DNA of 64,000 bases, taken from Schistocerca nitens. Taxonomy: Eukaryota; Arthropoda; Insecta; Orthoptera; Acrididae. This document shows, in pieces, positions 9,316 through 19,612 of this stretch. Below the pieces are notes generated by a model. It did no database searches. It was not told the origin of the DNA and was given only the letters and a program-made list of their open reading frames with translations. The translations under genes were made by a program, and so were the position numbers. The stretch spans positions 355,179,234 to 355,243,233 of the forward strand of contig NC_064622.1 of NCBI RefSeq assembly GCF_023898315.1, written 5' to 3'. Every line of letters begins with the position of its first letter. Position 1 is the stretch's first letter.

Positions 9316-9454
9316 TAGTAACCATCGATATTTCTGTTGTTGGTTATCTTTGGTTGTGTTGACACTTGTTCTGTGTGTGTGGTGTCTTCCTTGTTTCTCC
9401 TCTATGAACCGAGGTATTAAATTTGCTTGCACATTTTTTCTTCCTTGCATTTGT

Positions 9455-9500
9455 GCCTTGAGAATGGCAGGGTGTGCTCCTGTCGAAATATCGGCGGTGT
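9455..9500 (+). ncRNA. Hammerhead-like fold, sense copy (PLE 2)
   Basis: TTGAGAA core variant, stem II GGCAGG...CCTGTC with one G-T wobble, GAAA, ATAT and a short GCC/GGC stem I. Same two departures from the hammerhead consensus as the antisense copy at 7541-7605. Confidence 0.4.
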
Positions 9501-9779
9501 TCGACGACGTCACCCGGCAGCAAACCCGTAAGTTATTTGAAATAACCTTTTATTGTGACTGGTAGTGGATATTTTTCTACACCCTATAAAGGAACAGTCA
9601 CGGAGTTCTACAGCATCAACTATGGATAAAATTCATTTTTTTTAATGTTTCGCTCAGCGCTGATAAGCTCACGCAGTTTATCAGCAAACTCTAACTGGAT
9701 TACCTAATACGAGTGAGAGCATCACAACGCAGTCACCGCCCGTCAGCATTATTTTGCCCACGGTTCTCTAAACAAAACC

Positions 9780-10045
9780 TCTCCGGCTACCGCCCCGAGC
9801 TACAGCGTAACTTTGCGCCGCGCCAGTGGCCGGACACAAGAGTCGCGTGGCATTAAGCGCCGCGCCGGCGCCGCCCCGGGCTCCGTTGTCAGTCCATAAA
9901 GTCTGTTTAACGGCGCGCCGCTCCTGCCCCCAGACACGGCCTGTTTAATCTCGGAAATTGCTACTGGCGCCGGGAGCGACACCCACTGCGCATGCGCGCG
10001 GCGTCTGCTGAGGAGTCGCTCAGTGTCTTTCGTCTCCAAGGCAGC
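9780..10045. other. CpG-rich patch
   Basis: Locally very GC-rich with many CpG steps ('gcgccgcgccggcgccgccc', 'aacggcgcgccgctc', 'catgcgcgcggcg'). It lies outside any recognised transposon. Could be a CpG-island-like regulatory region or an unrecognised GC-rich repeat; no exon or TATA-type promoter can be argued. Confidence 0.4.
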
Positions 10046-10245
10046 TCTCGAAAATTACTAATCAAAACACGATACTCTAAGGCGAATCATCAAAACTGTT
10101 CACCAAATAAAGTTCAGAAGCTTTTGTCTACTTTCTAAATTATTCAGTGATGACATGGGATATCGCACATAGGATTAACTTTTAATAGGTTTTGGTATCA
10201 TGCATAAGACGCTATGCAGGAACCAGCGCCCTCCACCGAACCGTA

Positions 10246-11250
10246 GTGGGTAGCACCCGAAAAGCCTACGAGAAAGACAGGCCGCGGCGTGTACGTCACG
10301 AAGGCAGGGCTGAGGTCGCTCGCTCGCTCAACTCAGCAGACAAACTACGTTTCTACACCTTTTAACTCGTAACTAGGTGTGTATGTACAAACGACAATGG
10401 CATCTTCTTCTGGAATCCGCTGTTATGGAGCCTGTTATTAGTACTACAATAATCGGAAGTCCACAGGTCTACTTATAATTTGTTACGGCTGGAGTGGGGT
10501 ACAATAAAATTAAAATCATGCCAAAATTATTATCAGCTGCACAAGGCACCACTTCTTGTATGAAATGAGGACTGTTAAGAGATAGAGACTAAATGCTATA
10601 AACAAGCCGTTATGCCATTTACATGGACTTTCTTTCTTTGGACCTTTGTCCCGCGTGAAAGCAGGGACGGCCGTGTTATTACGGATTTGGCAGTAATAGT
10701 TGCAGAGGGTGGCAGGATGCCCTTTCCCGCCGCCACCCCGAACCCTGTGGGACGTAAGTAGTGTACCCCAGCTATCTGCATCTAGTGTACGCCACGAAAT
10801 AGTGCGAATGCGTTCAAATGTCTGTGAGTCGTGTAACTGAGGCGGAACGTGGGGACCAGCCCGGTATTCACCTACTGGGATGTGGAAAACAGCCTAAAAA
10901 CCACATCCAGACTGGCCAGCATACCGGCCCTCAGCGTTAATCCGCTGGGCGGATTCGATCTGGGACCGGCGCGCCTACCCACGTCCAGGAAGCAGCGCAT
11001 TAGCGCTCTCAGCTTCTTTGGCGGGTACCATTTACATCGAGTACTGATCTTACCGTTAATCACTAAGATTTCATAATAGAAGTTTCAGGTAGAAGGTGTA
11101 ATTGTCGTTAGTACGTACACGCTCAGCTGCGAGTTAACAGGTTTTAGAAACGCATTTTGTCTGCTGAGCTGAGCGAGCGAGCGAGTTCAAGCCTACCTTC
11201 GTGACGTACGCGCCGCGGCCTGTCTTTGTCGTGGGGCTCGGTAGTACTTC
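10246..11250. mobile_element. Foldback/MITE-like element with long inverted ends
   Basis: The segment from about 10246-10420 recurs inverted at about 11090-11250. Both contain 'aaagacaggccgcggcg', a 'gctcgctcgctca' run and 'ctcagcagacaaa', at roughly 80% identity over about 140 bp by eye. No coding content between. A SINE sits inside it; without the SINE the element is about 590 bp. Target duplication not determined. Confidence 0.65.
10625..11027 (-). mobile_element. tRNA-derived SINE (type C), full length
   Basis: 403 bp. Minus strand: tRNA-like head with B-box-like 'cagatcgaatccgccc', then a long tail with 'cctaaaaaccacatccagac' (plus strand) and a gaaag-rich 3' end (read as ctttcttt on plus). 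Perfect 10-bp target duplication 'ccatttacat' (10615-10624, 11028-11037). Sense copy at 24629-25021. Confidence 0.92.
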
Positions 11251-11416
11251 ACGCACCGAAGTTGCCTTGCAGTGCTTGCGACGTACTCTTGCGACGTTTC
11301 CGTCATACCCCACCTGCCTTTGTCTGAAGCCATGGGTAGACGAGCCGCCGATAGTGGTGCCTCGCTAATTAGCGGATAGGTGTGGTGCAGCGACCGCGGT
11401 AGATACAGTGGGTAAC

Positions 11417-11850
11417 AAAAAACAAGGGAAGCATCCAGAAAGGCTGGAGGAAACGAAATGAAGTGTACAGAGGATGGAAATGAAGTCCCATGCTTCTTGA
11501 CACAGCGTAGGGGAACGATGCGGGAGACCCACAACGCCGTACTAGGCAACTGCATAACAAAAAACAAGTGAAGCATCCAGAAATGCTAGAGGAAACGAAA
11601 TGAAGTTTCAAGTATCAGAGGATGGAAATGAAGTCCCATGCTTCTTGACACAGCGAAGAGGAACGATGCGGAGCCAGAGCGACGTACTAGGTAAAGGCAT
11701 AACAAAAAACAAGTGAAGCACCCAGAAAAGCTGGAGGAAACGAAATGAAGTTTCAAGTGTATAGAGGAGATCCCATGCTTCTGGACAGAGCGTAAGGGAC
11801 GATGCGGGAGACCTGCACCGCCGTACTAGGCAAGGTGCTAATGCAGGTGG
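11417..11850 (+). repeat. Threefold chimeric tandem repeat (TIR + SINE tail)
   Basis: The start 'aaaaaacaag' recurs at 11417, 11559 and 11704, so the period is 142-145 bp. Each unit joins about 55 bp of the Tc1 family X terminal region ('gaggaaacgaaatgaag') to about 80 bp of the type D SINE 3' tail ('catgcttcttgacacagcg', 'gccgtactaggcaa'). The last unit runs into the complete SINE. It arose by duplication after the SINE had inserted. Confidence 0.8.
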
Positions 11851-12026
11851 TTTGCCGTTGCCTTCCTCCGACCGTAAAGGGGATGAACGATGATGATGAT
11901 GATGACACAAAAACGCCCACTCATCTCGTGGCAGGTGAAAATCCCTGACCCCGCCGGGAATCGAACCCGGGACCCCGTGCTCGGGAAGCGAGAGCGCTTC
12001 CGCGAGACCACGAGCGGCGGACGAAC
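11769..12026 (-). mobile_element. tRNA-derived SINE (type D)
   Basis: Minus strand: 'cgctcgtggtctcgcgga' A-box side, 'gggttcgattcccggcgggg' B-box, then 'tcagggattttcacctgcc', a (ATC)n-like run and a tail ending near 'catgggatctcc'. A 6-bp 'agagga' duplication (11763-11768, 12027-12032) is plausible. Also at 30523-30989; head reused at 49781-49983. Confidence 0.85.
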
Positions 12027-12479
12027 AGAGGATATGTAATGTTACTTCAGTGATTACAAAATCGATACACAGTTACAAATAACTTGCCAATATGAGTCCA
12101 CTTATCAGTATAACAATGCTCCTCCTCTCTCCTGGATGGATGCACTCATTCGGCTGGGAAAGGTGACAAAGACACAAGGCCATGGGTGGAGAAATTGCGC
12201 CACGGTACTGTTGCATGAGAGGTGACATACAAGAGCGCAGGATGTCCGCGACGAATTGTTGAGCCGTCAGAGTTGTCTCAGTCACTACCAGTCGTAACCT
12301 GTAGTCATAATCGTTGAGTCTCCACAAGATGACACCAGGGGTAACGTTTCTGTGCCTCTTCAAAAGATTTGAAGAATACCATCTTTCCCCCAGGTCCCCA
12401 CCGGTCATCTGGGGTAGTGCAGTCCAAGTTTCTCTGTTACTGTACCACTCCAGACGTAGCAGTAAATGTGTTACGGGCA

Positions 12480-12668
12480 AGCCGGCCGCGGTGGCCGAGC
12501 GGTTCTAGGCGCTTCAGTCCGGAACCGCGCGACTCCTACGGTCGCAGGTTCGAATCCTGCCTCGGGTATGGATATGTTTGATGTCCTTGGGTTAGTTAGG
12601 TTTAAGTAGTTCTAAGTTTTAGGGGACTGATGACCTCAGATGTTCAGTCCCATAGTGCTCAGAGCCAG
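12480..12668 (+). mobile_element. SINE type A
   Basis: Begins 'gccggccgcggtggccgagc', with B box 'ggttcgaatcctgcctcggg', body 'ggttagttaggtttaagtag' and end 'gtgctcagagcca'. The usual 'tttgaaccattt' end is missing and no target duplication is visible, so the 3' end is truncated or rearranged. Confidence 0.9.
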
Positions 12669-12673
12669 CCATA

Positions 12674-12709
12674 TCACCACCACCACCACCACCACCAGAA
12701 TTCTGGTGG
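12674..12709. repeat. (CAC)n microsatellite with adjoining palindrome
   Basis: About eight CAC/ACC trinucleotides, then a perfect 9-bp-arm palindrome 'ccaccagaattctggtgg' at 12692-12709. Confidence 0.8.
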
Positions 12710-13979
12710 GCGTTCTAACTGTCATGGAGAATAACAACTGTAATCGTTTACATTCCCAACTCATGGTATGTATCTATTTTTTGTTTATTTATTTACAACA
12801 TGCCCCATTACAATACTTGCAATACTACGTGTGTGTGTATGTGTGTGGATTAAAGGATACCTATCCAAGTAGGGTCGAGTCATTATTTGTAATCTTGTAA
12901 ATTACACAACGCTATTTACAACGTTCCATTCACTTCGTCCAACTATGCCAATATGCAATAATTGTTGTCATTAACGAACACTGCATTCGGGAATGATAGA
13001 GCCAGCGACGCAAGTAGTCACGTAGTCAGCTAGCTTACGCTTGGCATCTACTGACAAAACTCTCTAGTCAAAAGCGAAATAAAAATTCATTACCAGATAA
13101 CTTACACGGATTTTCTTACAATTCGTTTACGTAAAAACATAATTCCAACCTCTTCAAAAATTCCGCAAATATTTATGTTGTACAGCTTAGCCGAATCACT
13201 AAAAGTTGTTCGTCCACAAAGCTCTCCCAAGACATTGATCGCATGTTTGTTACGCTGGACTTGTAGCTGTCACTGCTTTAGTTCTACAAGATGAATTAAC
13301 TGTTAATGTTGAACGGTATACAACAATTTGTATCGTAAGTAATCGATAAAATAAGGAAAAACAACAGAAAACAACGCTTCATTCTCCAACATGACAGTGC
13401 CACCAGTCAACATCGCAGGAAGTTACAGATTATTTGTCGGTAAAATTATGGAATTCATGTCTCACTGGCCGTTTGTTCTTGACTTACACGTAACAGCTTC
13501 TTTGTGTTCCCTAGTGTCAAACGAAAAAGCTTGCGTTTTCATCACGCCACAAATATGTTGGCTCCTTCAAAAACCAGCATCACGGTGGTAAAAATGGTTC
13601 CAGAATTGATTCAAACGCATGGAAAAGTGCAAAAATTTTAGAGCCGGATATTTTGACAAATAGTAAAATGATTTGACAAGAAGATGTTTCTCATTCATTG
13701 TTTTTATAAAAACTGAAAAGGCAGACCCCGCATTTTTAATTTAGGTGCTCTTTTAACTTTAATATTACGTTCATATCATGGCAGGATGGCAGGTGGATGT
13801 GGAAATATTGCAGCAGTAACGGGAGGTGGCACTCCGTCAGCGCTGTCTAGAAATTATGCACAGTACGGGCAACATGAACAGTCCATTGTGTCAGAATTCC
13901 ACTGTGTACATTTCTGAAACTTACAGTGCCACTTGAGAAAAAAATAAATATTAATGTCGCTTCTGTCATGCACAATAGA
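12710..13979. other. No recognised feature
   Basis: AT-rich sequence without a convincing coding frame, terminal repeat or RNA gene. A short purine/pyrimidine alternation 'gtgtgtgtatgtgtgtgg' lies at about 12829. Could be host intron or very old repeat. Confidence 0.35.
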
Positions 13980-13992
13980 CATCAAACAGCCA

Positions 13993-14186
13993 GTCGGCCG
14001 CTCGTGGCCGAGCGGTTCTGGCGCTCCAGTCTGGAACCGCGAGACCGCTACGGTCGCAGGTTCGAATCCTGCCTCGGGCATGGATGTGTGTGTTGTCCTT
14101 AGGTTAGTTAGGTTTAAGTAGTTTTAAGTTCTAAGGGACTTATGACCTCAGCAGTTGAGTCCCATAGTGCTCAGAGCCATTTGAAC
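13993..14186 (+). mobile_element. SINE type A
   Basis: Complete copy with B box 'ggttcgaatcctgcctcggg' and end 'gagccatttgaac'. Perfect 13-bp duplication 'catcaaacagcca' at 13980-13992 and 14187-14199. Confidence 0.95.
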
Positions 14187-14199
14187 CATCAAACAGCCA

Positions 14200-14941
14200 A
14201 AAACGTTTCAGTAAGGTAACTTGATCCAGCTAAACCCGAACAATCCACAAGTACCTTTTCGGTTCGGAAATTTCTACAGCAGAAGCGGATGGAATGTTCG
14301 CTATCTCGTAAATGCTATTCATATCCAAAAAGTAAAGAACCAGTCTACATAGGGCAGCGCTCGTATGAAGTTTGCTGTTAACAAAAGAGCTCTCTCACCA
14401 ACAGGAAGTAATTACAGCGCACAATAAACAGTTCTTAACGACCCGGCGCCCGCGTGCAATAAAACGCTTGTCAAACAAAACTATGTCGATCGAACAGTGC
14501 CACCTAATGATGCGTCGTCAGATACTTCACAGAAAAACAGCAGAAAAGCGACCGTAAAAATAAACACTCCGCACATAATTAAAAGTAAACAGAGCAACAG
14601 ATGTATCGACCAGAGTGTGCTATTTTTCAATTCCGGAAGACTACATATTAATTGAAGGCGAAATTAGAAACCATCTGTATCATATGGAATATGCTCTGTA
14701 GCAATGCAGGGCTTTTCGGGAAACGAAGTCCAACCAAGCCGCGTGACACAGACGGATCGTATTCGACAGCCATAAAGGTGGGGAAGGGGCAGGGGTTACA
14801 AATTCCCTTTTGGCAGCACTTTAATTACTTTGAGCGATTGATCACAAGCAGACATAAACTGTCGTTTCACTGATTGACTTAAAGAAACGATACATAGGTA
14901 TTAAAAAATGTCGGACATTTTAAGTGGTTAGATTCCACACC
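14200..14941. other. No recognised feature
   Basis: Nothing recognisable in six frames; no repeat shared with the rest of the window was noticed. Confidence 0.35.
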
Positions 14942-15040
14942 TTCTTGTTCTGGCCTTCAGTCCGAAGACTGATTTGATGCAGTTCTCCTTACAAGTCTAC
15001 CCTGTGCAAGCGTCTTCATCTTGATTTTACAACTCCCTAT
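14942..15040 (-). mobile_element. RTE-like LINE 3' tail fragment
   Basis: Antisense of the LINE 3' end: 'ggccttcagtccgaagactg', 'tgatgcagttctcc' and 'cctgtgcaagcgtcttcatc', the same phrases as at 478-545. Only about 100 bp remain. Confidence 0.7.
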
Positions 15041-16480
15041 GATACAGAATGGAAAGAAGGACTTATGTACAAACTCGCAAGTATTATACACTGCCAAACC
15101 ACAATTACACTCATAAACAACATCTTATCTGAGAGACGCTTCCAAGTCGTCCTCGGCAACTGACTAAGCGGACAGAAGAAACTTAATAATGATCTTCCCC
15201 AGGGCCCAGTTTTAGAACCAGTTCTGTTTTGTGTCAGGAGGATCAAATATATATGGTCCTCCAGACACATTTATGTGGACGATATCTAGCTTTGGGCACT
15301 CAACAGAGAAGTCTTGAAGCAGGTGAAGAGATACTCTCTGCAGATCTATGTACAATGACCTAACACTTCAAAAGGTGGAGATTAACACGAAACCCAACGA
15401 AGACCGAGGTTAGCTACCTTCATCTTAACAATGGAATGTCCAATGTAAAGTTAACGTCACCTTTAATGGTCAAGCTCTCCATCACCACGACTCTCCAAAA
15501 TAATACATTTAGGTTTAACTCCTGACAGAATCTTGTCCTACACGAAACACAGAGAAAATAGCGCAGAAAATTTGAGGTTGCGCAATATCATCATACAGAA
15601 GCTGAATAGCATTTCGTGACGCGCAGGACTACAACACTACGATTTTCTTCCTTCTGATTCGTCTACACTGCTGCCGAATATTGTGTCCTGTGTGGCTTAA
15701 CGGTTTACATGCGAGAAACGCCGAGGTTACGCTAAATGCAGTGATGAGGACAATAGCATGTTGCATCAGAGTCTTCTCTTCATTAGTTACCACCTCTACA
15801 CCATATTGCGCCTCCAGATCTTCGAAGACAGAATGCCCCTCTGAAGGAATATGAAAAATTAATTAATACTGCCCAGTTCCGAATTTATTCTGGTGTGTCT
15901 GCTCTTAGAATCTGACGATTAATTGCCGGCCGCGGTGGTCTCGCGGTTCTAGGCGCGCAGTCCGGAACCGTGGGACTGCTACGGTCGCAGGTTCGAATCC
16001 TGCCTCGGGCATGGATGTGTGTGATGTCCTTAGGTTAGTTAGGTTTAAGTAGTTCTAAGTTCTAGGGGACTGATAACCACAGCAGTTGAGTCCCATAGTG
16101 CTCAGAGCCATTTTTTTCTGACGATTAAAATTAGGGCAGTCACCCACCATATTGCCAGAATCGCTGTATACAGTGGATTTCAGCACGAGCAGAAATTAGT
16201 GAGAAACGTGGAATACCACAGCCCATGATGAATATCAGTCTCTCGTAAGACTTAGCACAGGGTCAGCCGGCATGGAATTACCGTGACCGGCTCTGAGGAC
16301 AATTAACAGAATTCGCACAGGCTGTTGCTCCTGCGCAGAAAGTCTCCATCGATGGAGAAAGGCTCTATTTTCTCAATGGGACTGTGGTAATGAGCATGAG
16401 ACCATGAAACACATTGTAGCAAGCTTATCATAGTAATCCAGAAGATTTCTTTGAAGTGAAAGAGGCAGCCCTATATTAAA
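15040..16480 (+). mobile_element. Jockey-like LINE reverse transcriptase relic
   Basis: Plus-strand remains of a non-LTR reverse transcriptase. Recognisable pieces: GLMYKLASIIHCQTTITLIN, LSERRFQVVLGN, LPQGPV (the V/LPQGSV box), YVDDI (the catalytic YxDD box), LGLTPDRILSY (the LGVTLDRTLSY-type box) and, after the SINE, INRIRTGCCSC...CDCG-like residues of the terminal zinc-finger-like motif. In-frame stops and shifts throughout. The SINE at 15923 splits it. Confidence 0.7.
15923..16116 (+). mobile_element. SINE type A inside Jockey-like relic
   Basis: From 'ttgccggccgcggtggtctc' to 'agagccatttttt'. Perfect 12-bp duplication 'tctgacgattaa' (15911-15922, 16117-16128). Confidence 0.95.
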
Positions 16481-16489
16481 CACTTAGAT

Positions 16490-17200
16490 ATTAATTTGCA
16501 GATTTAGTGTTTTAGTTCTAGTTCAGCTGTAAAATTATACAATTCATGTATTTTGGTTGCACTTCAGTTTATATTGCCACATGCTAAATAAATACTACAA
16601 TCTACGTCTGGAAGTTAAGCCTTAGTCTCCCAGAACAGTCTTTAAGTCCACACTTTTTTCTTCATTTCCAAATTGGAAACCAAGCACAGCCAGTTGATTC
16701 ATTCTGAATGTTAAAAACTATTAGAATCTTTAAAATGCTTCTATGGATCCACCAATTTCTATCGCAGTGTAACAGTGATAGATATTAGTGCAGAATGTCC
16801 GGCAAGGTGTTTGGCCATTAGCAGTGAAACACATGCACGTAGAATACACTATGTTGTGTACGACTTCATACACTATGGCAAGGAGAGGTGGGCTCCAAAC
16901 TGGTGCACAACTGTCATCACAGGAAAGCTCGACAGCAGCAGAGATTATTAGGGAACAAGTTAACATAGTAAACAGAATATTTACTTTATTTTTATTTCTA
17001 CAAGCTTACGAATACTCATTAGAAATAGTGCAACAAGAAAGAGAGTCCAGCTACTTCAGTTTCAACAAGGATGAGAGTCTCTGAACTAAAGTACGAATGA
17101 TGGTGTCATTCGTTCCGGGAGTATTGGGCGCAGATTTCACTGTGCGCAGTTTTGCATATCCCGTAATAGAGGAAATACTGGCGGTCGAAAAGCTGTGAGG
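16490..17200. other. No recognised feature
   Basis: An open frame of 98 codons runs from 16788 to 17084 but shows no recognised domain and has no supporting context; I do not call it a gene. Confidence 0.35.
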
Positions 17201-17204
17201 GGTC

Positions 17205-17300
17205 GTTTGGGAGACAAAGGTTACGGGTTCGACACTCGGCGCTGCAAACAGTCATAATCTGCCAGGGAGTTTCAAATCGGCGCAGAGTTAAAATTCGTCC
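17205..17300 (+). repeat. tRNA-like module, decayed
   Basis: Contains 'acgggttcgacactcggc' (B-box-like), then 'cataatctgccagggagttt', which matches the flank of the tRNA-like modules at 6029-6580 and 31568-31997 ('taatctgccaggaagtttc'). Confidence 0.6.
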
Positions 17301-17319
17301 TAGTAACATGGCTCTGACT

Positions 17320-18003
17320 GGTACGCAGTGAACACAGTTTCGAGACAATCAGCGTATGATTCGTACTGTCTAGAATAGCGTTTTGAGAGGCAAACGCACG
17401 GCGGAAGGCAGTTCCTTAGGCACGCCGGCTGTCTCGCCGCGGCGTGTGTGGGAACGCACACAGCGCCTTATCTGCCCGCGACAAGGCGGACCAAACGGTA
17501 ACAAATTATGAAACAAGATGCGGGTTATCGGCAGGCCGCGAGGGCAGCTAACATCGCGTGATGCTGTCACGAAAATATGCAGTCTGAGGCTGTGATTTGT
17601 CAGTGGCAGCTGCAGCCGATAACGAACAGTCCACCAGACAGGCGCTCATTTCACATCCCTGGCCGGCTGTTCTCTTCGCCCGACTCCCCGTCAGCAACTC
17701 GCCCGACGAAAGATTCGTAGCTACAGAATGGAAAACAGGACATAAGAAGAAAAACAGAAGTAATCTGCAGAACCATACACCTGTACCATTGACACAGATT
17801 TCAAATACGAATGTGAACACACCCAGTCAGTCCAAAAAGTTAGAAAAAAAAATAGAGAAAAGTTATGTTAGTATTCTCCCCCCCCCCCCCCGCACTCCCT
17901 CTCCCCTTTTGAGTCCAAAGACAAATTCAGGGCTGACCTCGATGTCGGGGGGATGCTAAAGCGTAATTTTCCATCCTTCCTCTGAGTAGAATCATTTAGA
18001 ACT
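17320..18003. other. GC-rich non-coding stretch with poly(C)
   Basis: GC-rich and CpG-rich at about 17390-17700, then a run of 14 C at 17878-17891. A 120-codon open frame from 17597 has no recognisable domain. Could be unique host DNA. Confidence 0.35.
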
Positions 18004-18380
18004 GTCAAAAAAGGTGTGGAGTGTTGTGCAAATCGCGCGGCACACTGGCTTGAATGTCGGTCACGTCAGCACAGCATTGTGAATTTCTGCACTTCCTCGT
18101 TTTGTTGTAGGTTGGTACTGAAACCACGTCTCGTCAGCTGTGACGATTTTTCCAGAACAGAACTGACGGTGTTTTGCAGTTTAATCGAGTCGCGGCAGCC
18201 GTCCACGCATCGTTGCTTTTGTTCAGGAATCAACCTGTGAGGGACAGATTTTACTCACACTTCTCTTTTCTTCAAAACATTCTGGCGAACATCTTGAACA
18301 CTCGCTTTAGAGATTTTTCTCCATTCCAATTTATGATACAAAGTCGTTGACACGCCACAGTCGCACGCCCACTACTTAAC
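18004..18380 (-). pseudogene. mariner transposase relic
   Basis: Minus strand near 18155-18060 reads ILEKIVTADETWFQYQPTTK, the mariner box (V.TGDETW..) that holds the first catalytic aspartate. The remainder is frameshifted and stop-ridden. Confidence 0.65.
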
Positions 18381-18529
18381 GCTGCCTTACCACAACTGAC
18401 AAGTCGAATGCACGTATGCTGTTTATAGTTGTTGTTGTTCGAAGCTGCCAACGTAGTTACTGCGATGACGTCGCTTATATGCCAGGAACAAAATCAGTCT
18501 CGGAATCCTTTGAACGAACGGTATGCTCT

Positions 18530-19090
18530 GTGTTCCACGAAACACTTCGAAGAAAACAATGTTTTGACACATAACGAGTACGGATTCAGAAAATATTGTT
18601 CGTATGAAACACAACTGATTATTTATTCACACCAATTTACTAGTGCTATCGGCATGTGATCGCAAGTTCATTCCATATTTTTAGACTTCCAGAAGGCTTT
18701 TGACATCGTTCGTCAGTAGCAACTTCTACCTAAATTGCGTGCCTATTCAGTATCGTCTAAATTGCGCTACTGGATCCGTGACTTCAGGAAAGCTTCAACG
18801 CTTCAATGCGTCAGACTGTTGATGCGGTACAGGTTGATATGGTCACTATATATAAGTTGCCAGCATTACTGGATACGCAGATAATGTGTCAGCACTCCAA
18901 CCATCAACTGCCAACTGACTCAAAAACCATTCATTGACTTAGGGAGGAGTTCAATGTGCAGCAACAAAATTTTTGATCATTTGTCGAATAACATAAAATG
19001 TCTGACGTGTAGCGAAGCAAGTTTTAAAGCTAATTTAAAATCATTTGTCCCGGACGACTCCTCCTATTCCAAGTTCTAATTTAAGCAGGT
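18530..19090 (+). mobile_element. LINE reverse transcriptase fragments
   Basis: Plus-strand pieces: EYGFRKYCSYETQLI and IFLDFQKAFDIV (RT domain fingers and the catalytic DFxKAFD box) before 18800, and NNIKCLTCSEASFKANLKSF, a C-terminal LINE motif (LP..IK..S...FK..LK), at 18985-19060. The middle is missing. Same general group as the LINE at 36786-37974. Confidence 0.6.
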
Positions 19091-19094
19091 ATAT

Positions 19095-19580
19095 TGTATT
19101 GTATGTTAACTGGGGGCATAGAAAGGACGGAGAGGCTCCGTCCCCGCCACAGCCGCAGTGGACCGCAACCCCACGACGACTACCACAGTCCACTTCACCC
19201 CTCCGCCGCCCCACACCGAACCCAGGGTTATTGTGCGGTTCGGCCCCCGGTGGACGCCCCCCCCCCTCCCCCCTCAGGGAACGTCTCATACCAGACGAGT
19301 GTAACCCCTATGTTTGCGTGGTAGAGTAATGGTGGTGTACGCGTACGTGGAGAACTTGTTTGCGCAGCAGTCGCCGACATAGTGTAACTGAGGCGGAATA
19401 AGGGGAACCAGCCCGCATTCGCCGAGGCAGATGGAAAACCGCCTAAAAACCATCCACAGACTGGCCGGTTCACCGGATCTCGACACAAATCCGCCGGGCG
19501 GATTCGTGCCGAGGACCAGGCGCGCCTTCCCGCCCGGAAAGCCGTGCGTTAGACCGCACGGCCAACCGAGCGGGCTAAAC
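19095..19580 (-). mobile_element. tRNA-derived SINE (type E)
   Basis: Minus strand: 'agcccgctcggttggccgtg' A-box half, 'ggcacgaatccgcccggcgg' B-box, a 'tggatggtttttaggcggtt' stretch shared with type C, then a G-rich tail. Target duplication not found; the low-coordinate end is approximate. Confidence 0.7.
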
Positions 19581-19612
19581 TGATACATGTTTATTTGCAT
19601 GATTATGATTAA

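Larger units (their letters stand above)
7490..9580 (+). mobile_element. Penelope-like element 2, split by a Tc1 transposon
   Basis: Begins with an antisense terminal segment (about 7498-7590) whose mirror image recurs in sense orientation at about 9440-9545 (shared 'ttcgacgacgtcacccgg' phrase). Between them lie the PLE protein C terminus and a complete Tc1-like transposon. The inverted terminal arrangement and protein end define the PLE; the 5' part is missing, as usual after truncated reverse transcription. Confidence 0.75.
11406..12480 (-). mobile_element. Tc1-like relic (family X)
   Basis: Starts at a TIR-like 'cagtgggtaacaaaaaacaa' preceded by TA and continues, after a tandem repeat and a SINE, with 'gatatgtaatgttacttcag' and antisense remnants of a transposase ('acaccaggggtaacgtttct'). 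The same family is seen better preserved at 56901-58738 ('gatatgtgatgttatttcag', 'gccaggagtaacgccactg') and at 25120-26800. Heavily decayed; the far end is hidden by a SINE at 12480. Confidence 0.6.

Noticed and set aside
8536-9362. Plus-strand open frames of up to 170 codons
   Set aside because: Shadows of the GC-rich transposase gene on the opposite strand.
16788-17084. 98-codon frame as a small gene
   Set aside because: No recognisable motif or context.
19045-19329. Proline-rich open frames on both strands at 19.0-19.4 kb as possible genes
   Set aside because: They arise from the GC-rich tail of a type E SINE and have no conserved domain.
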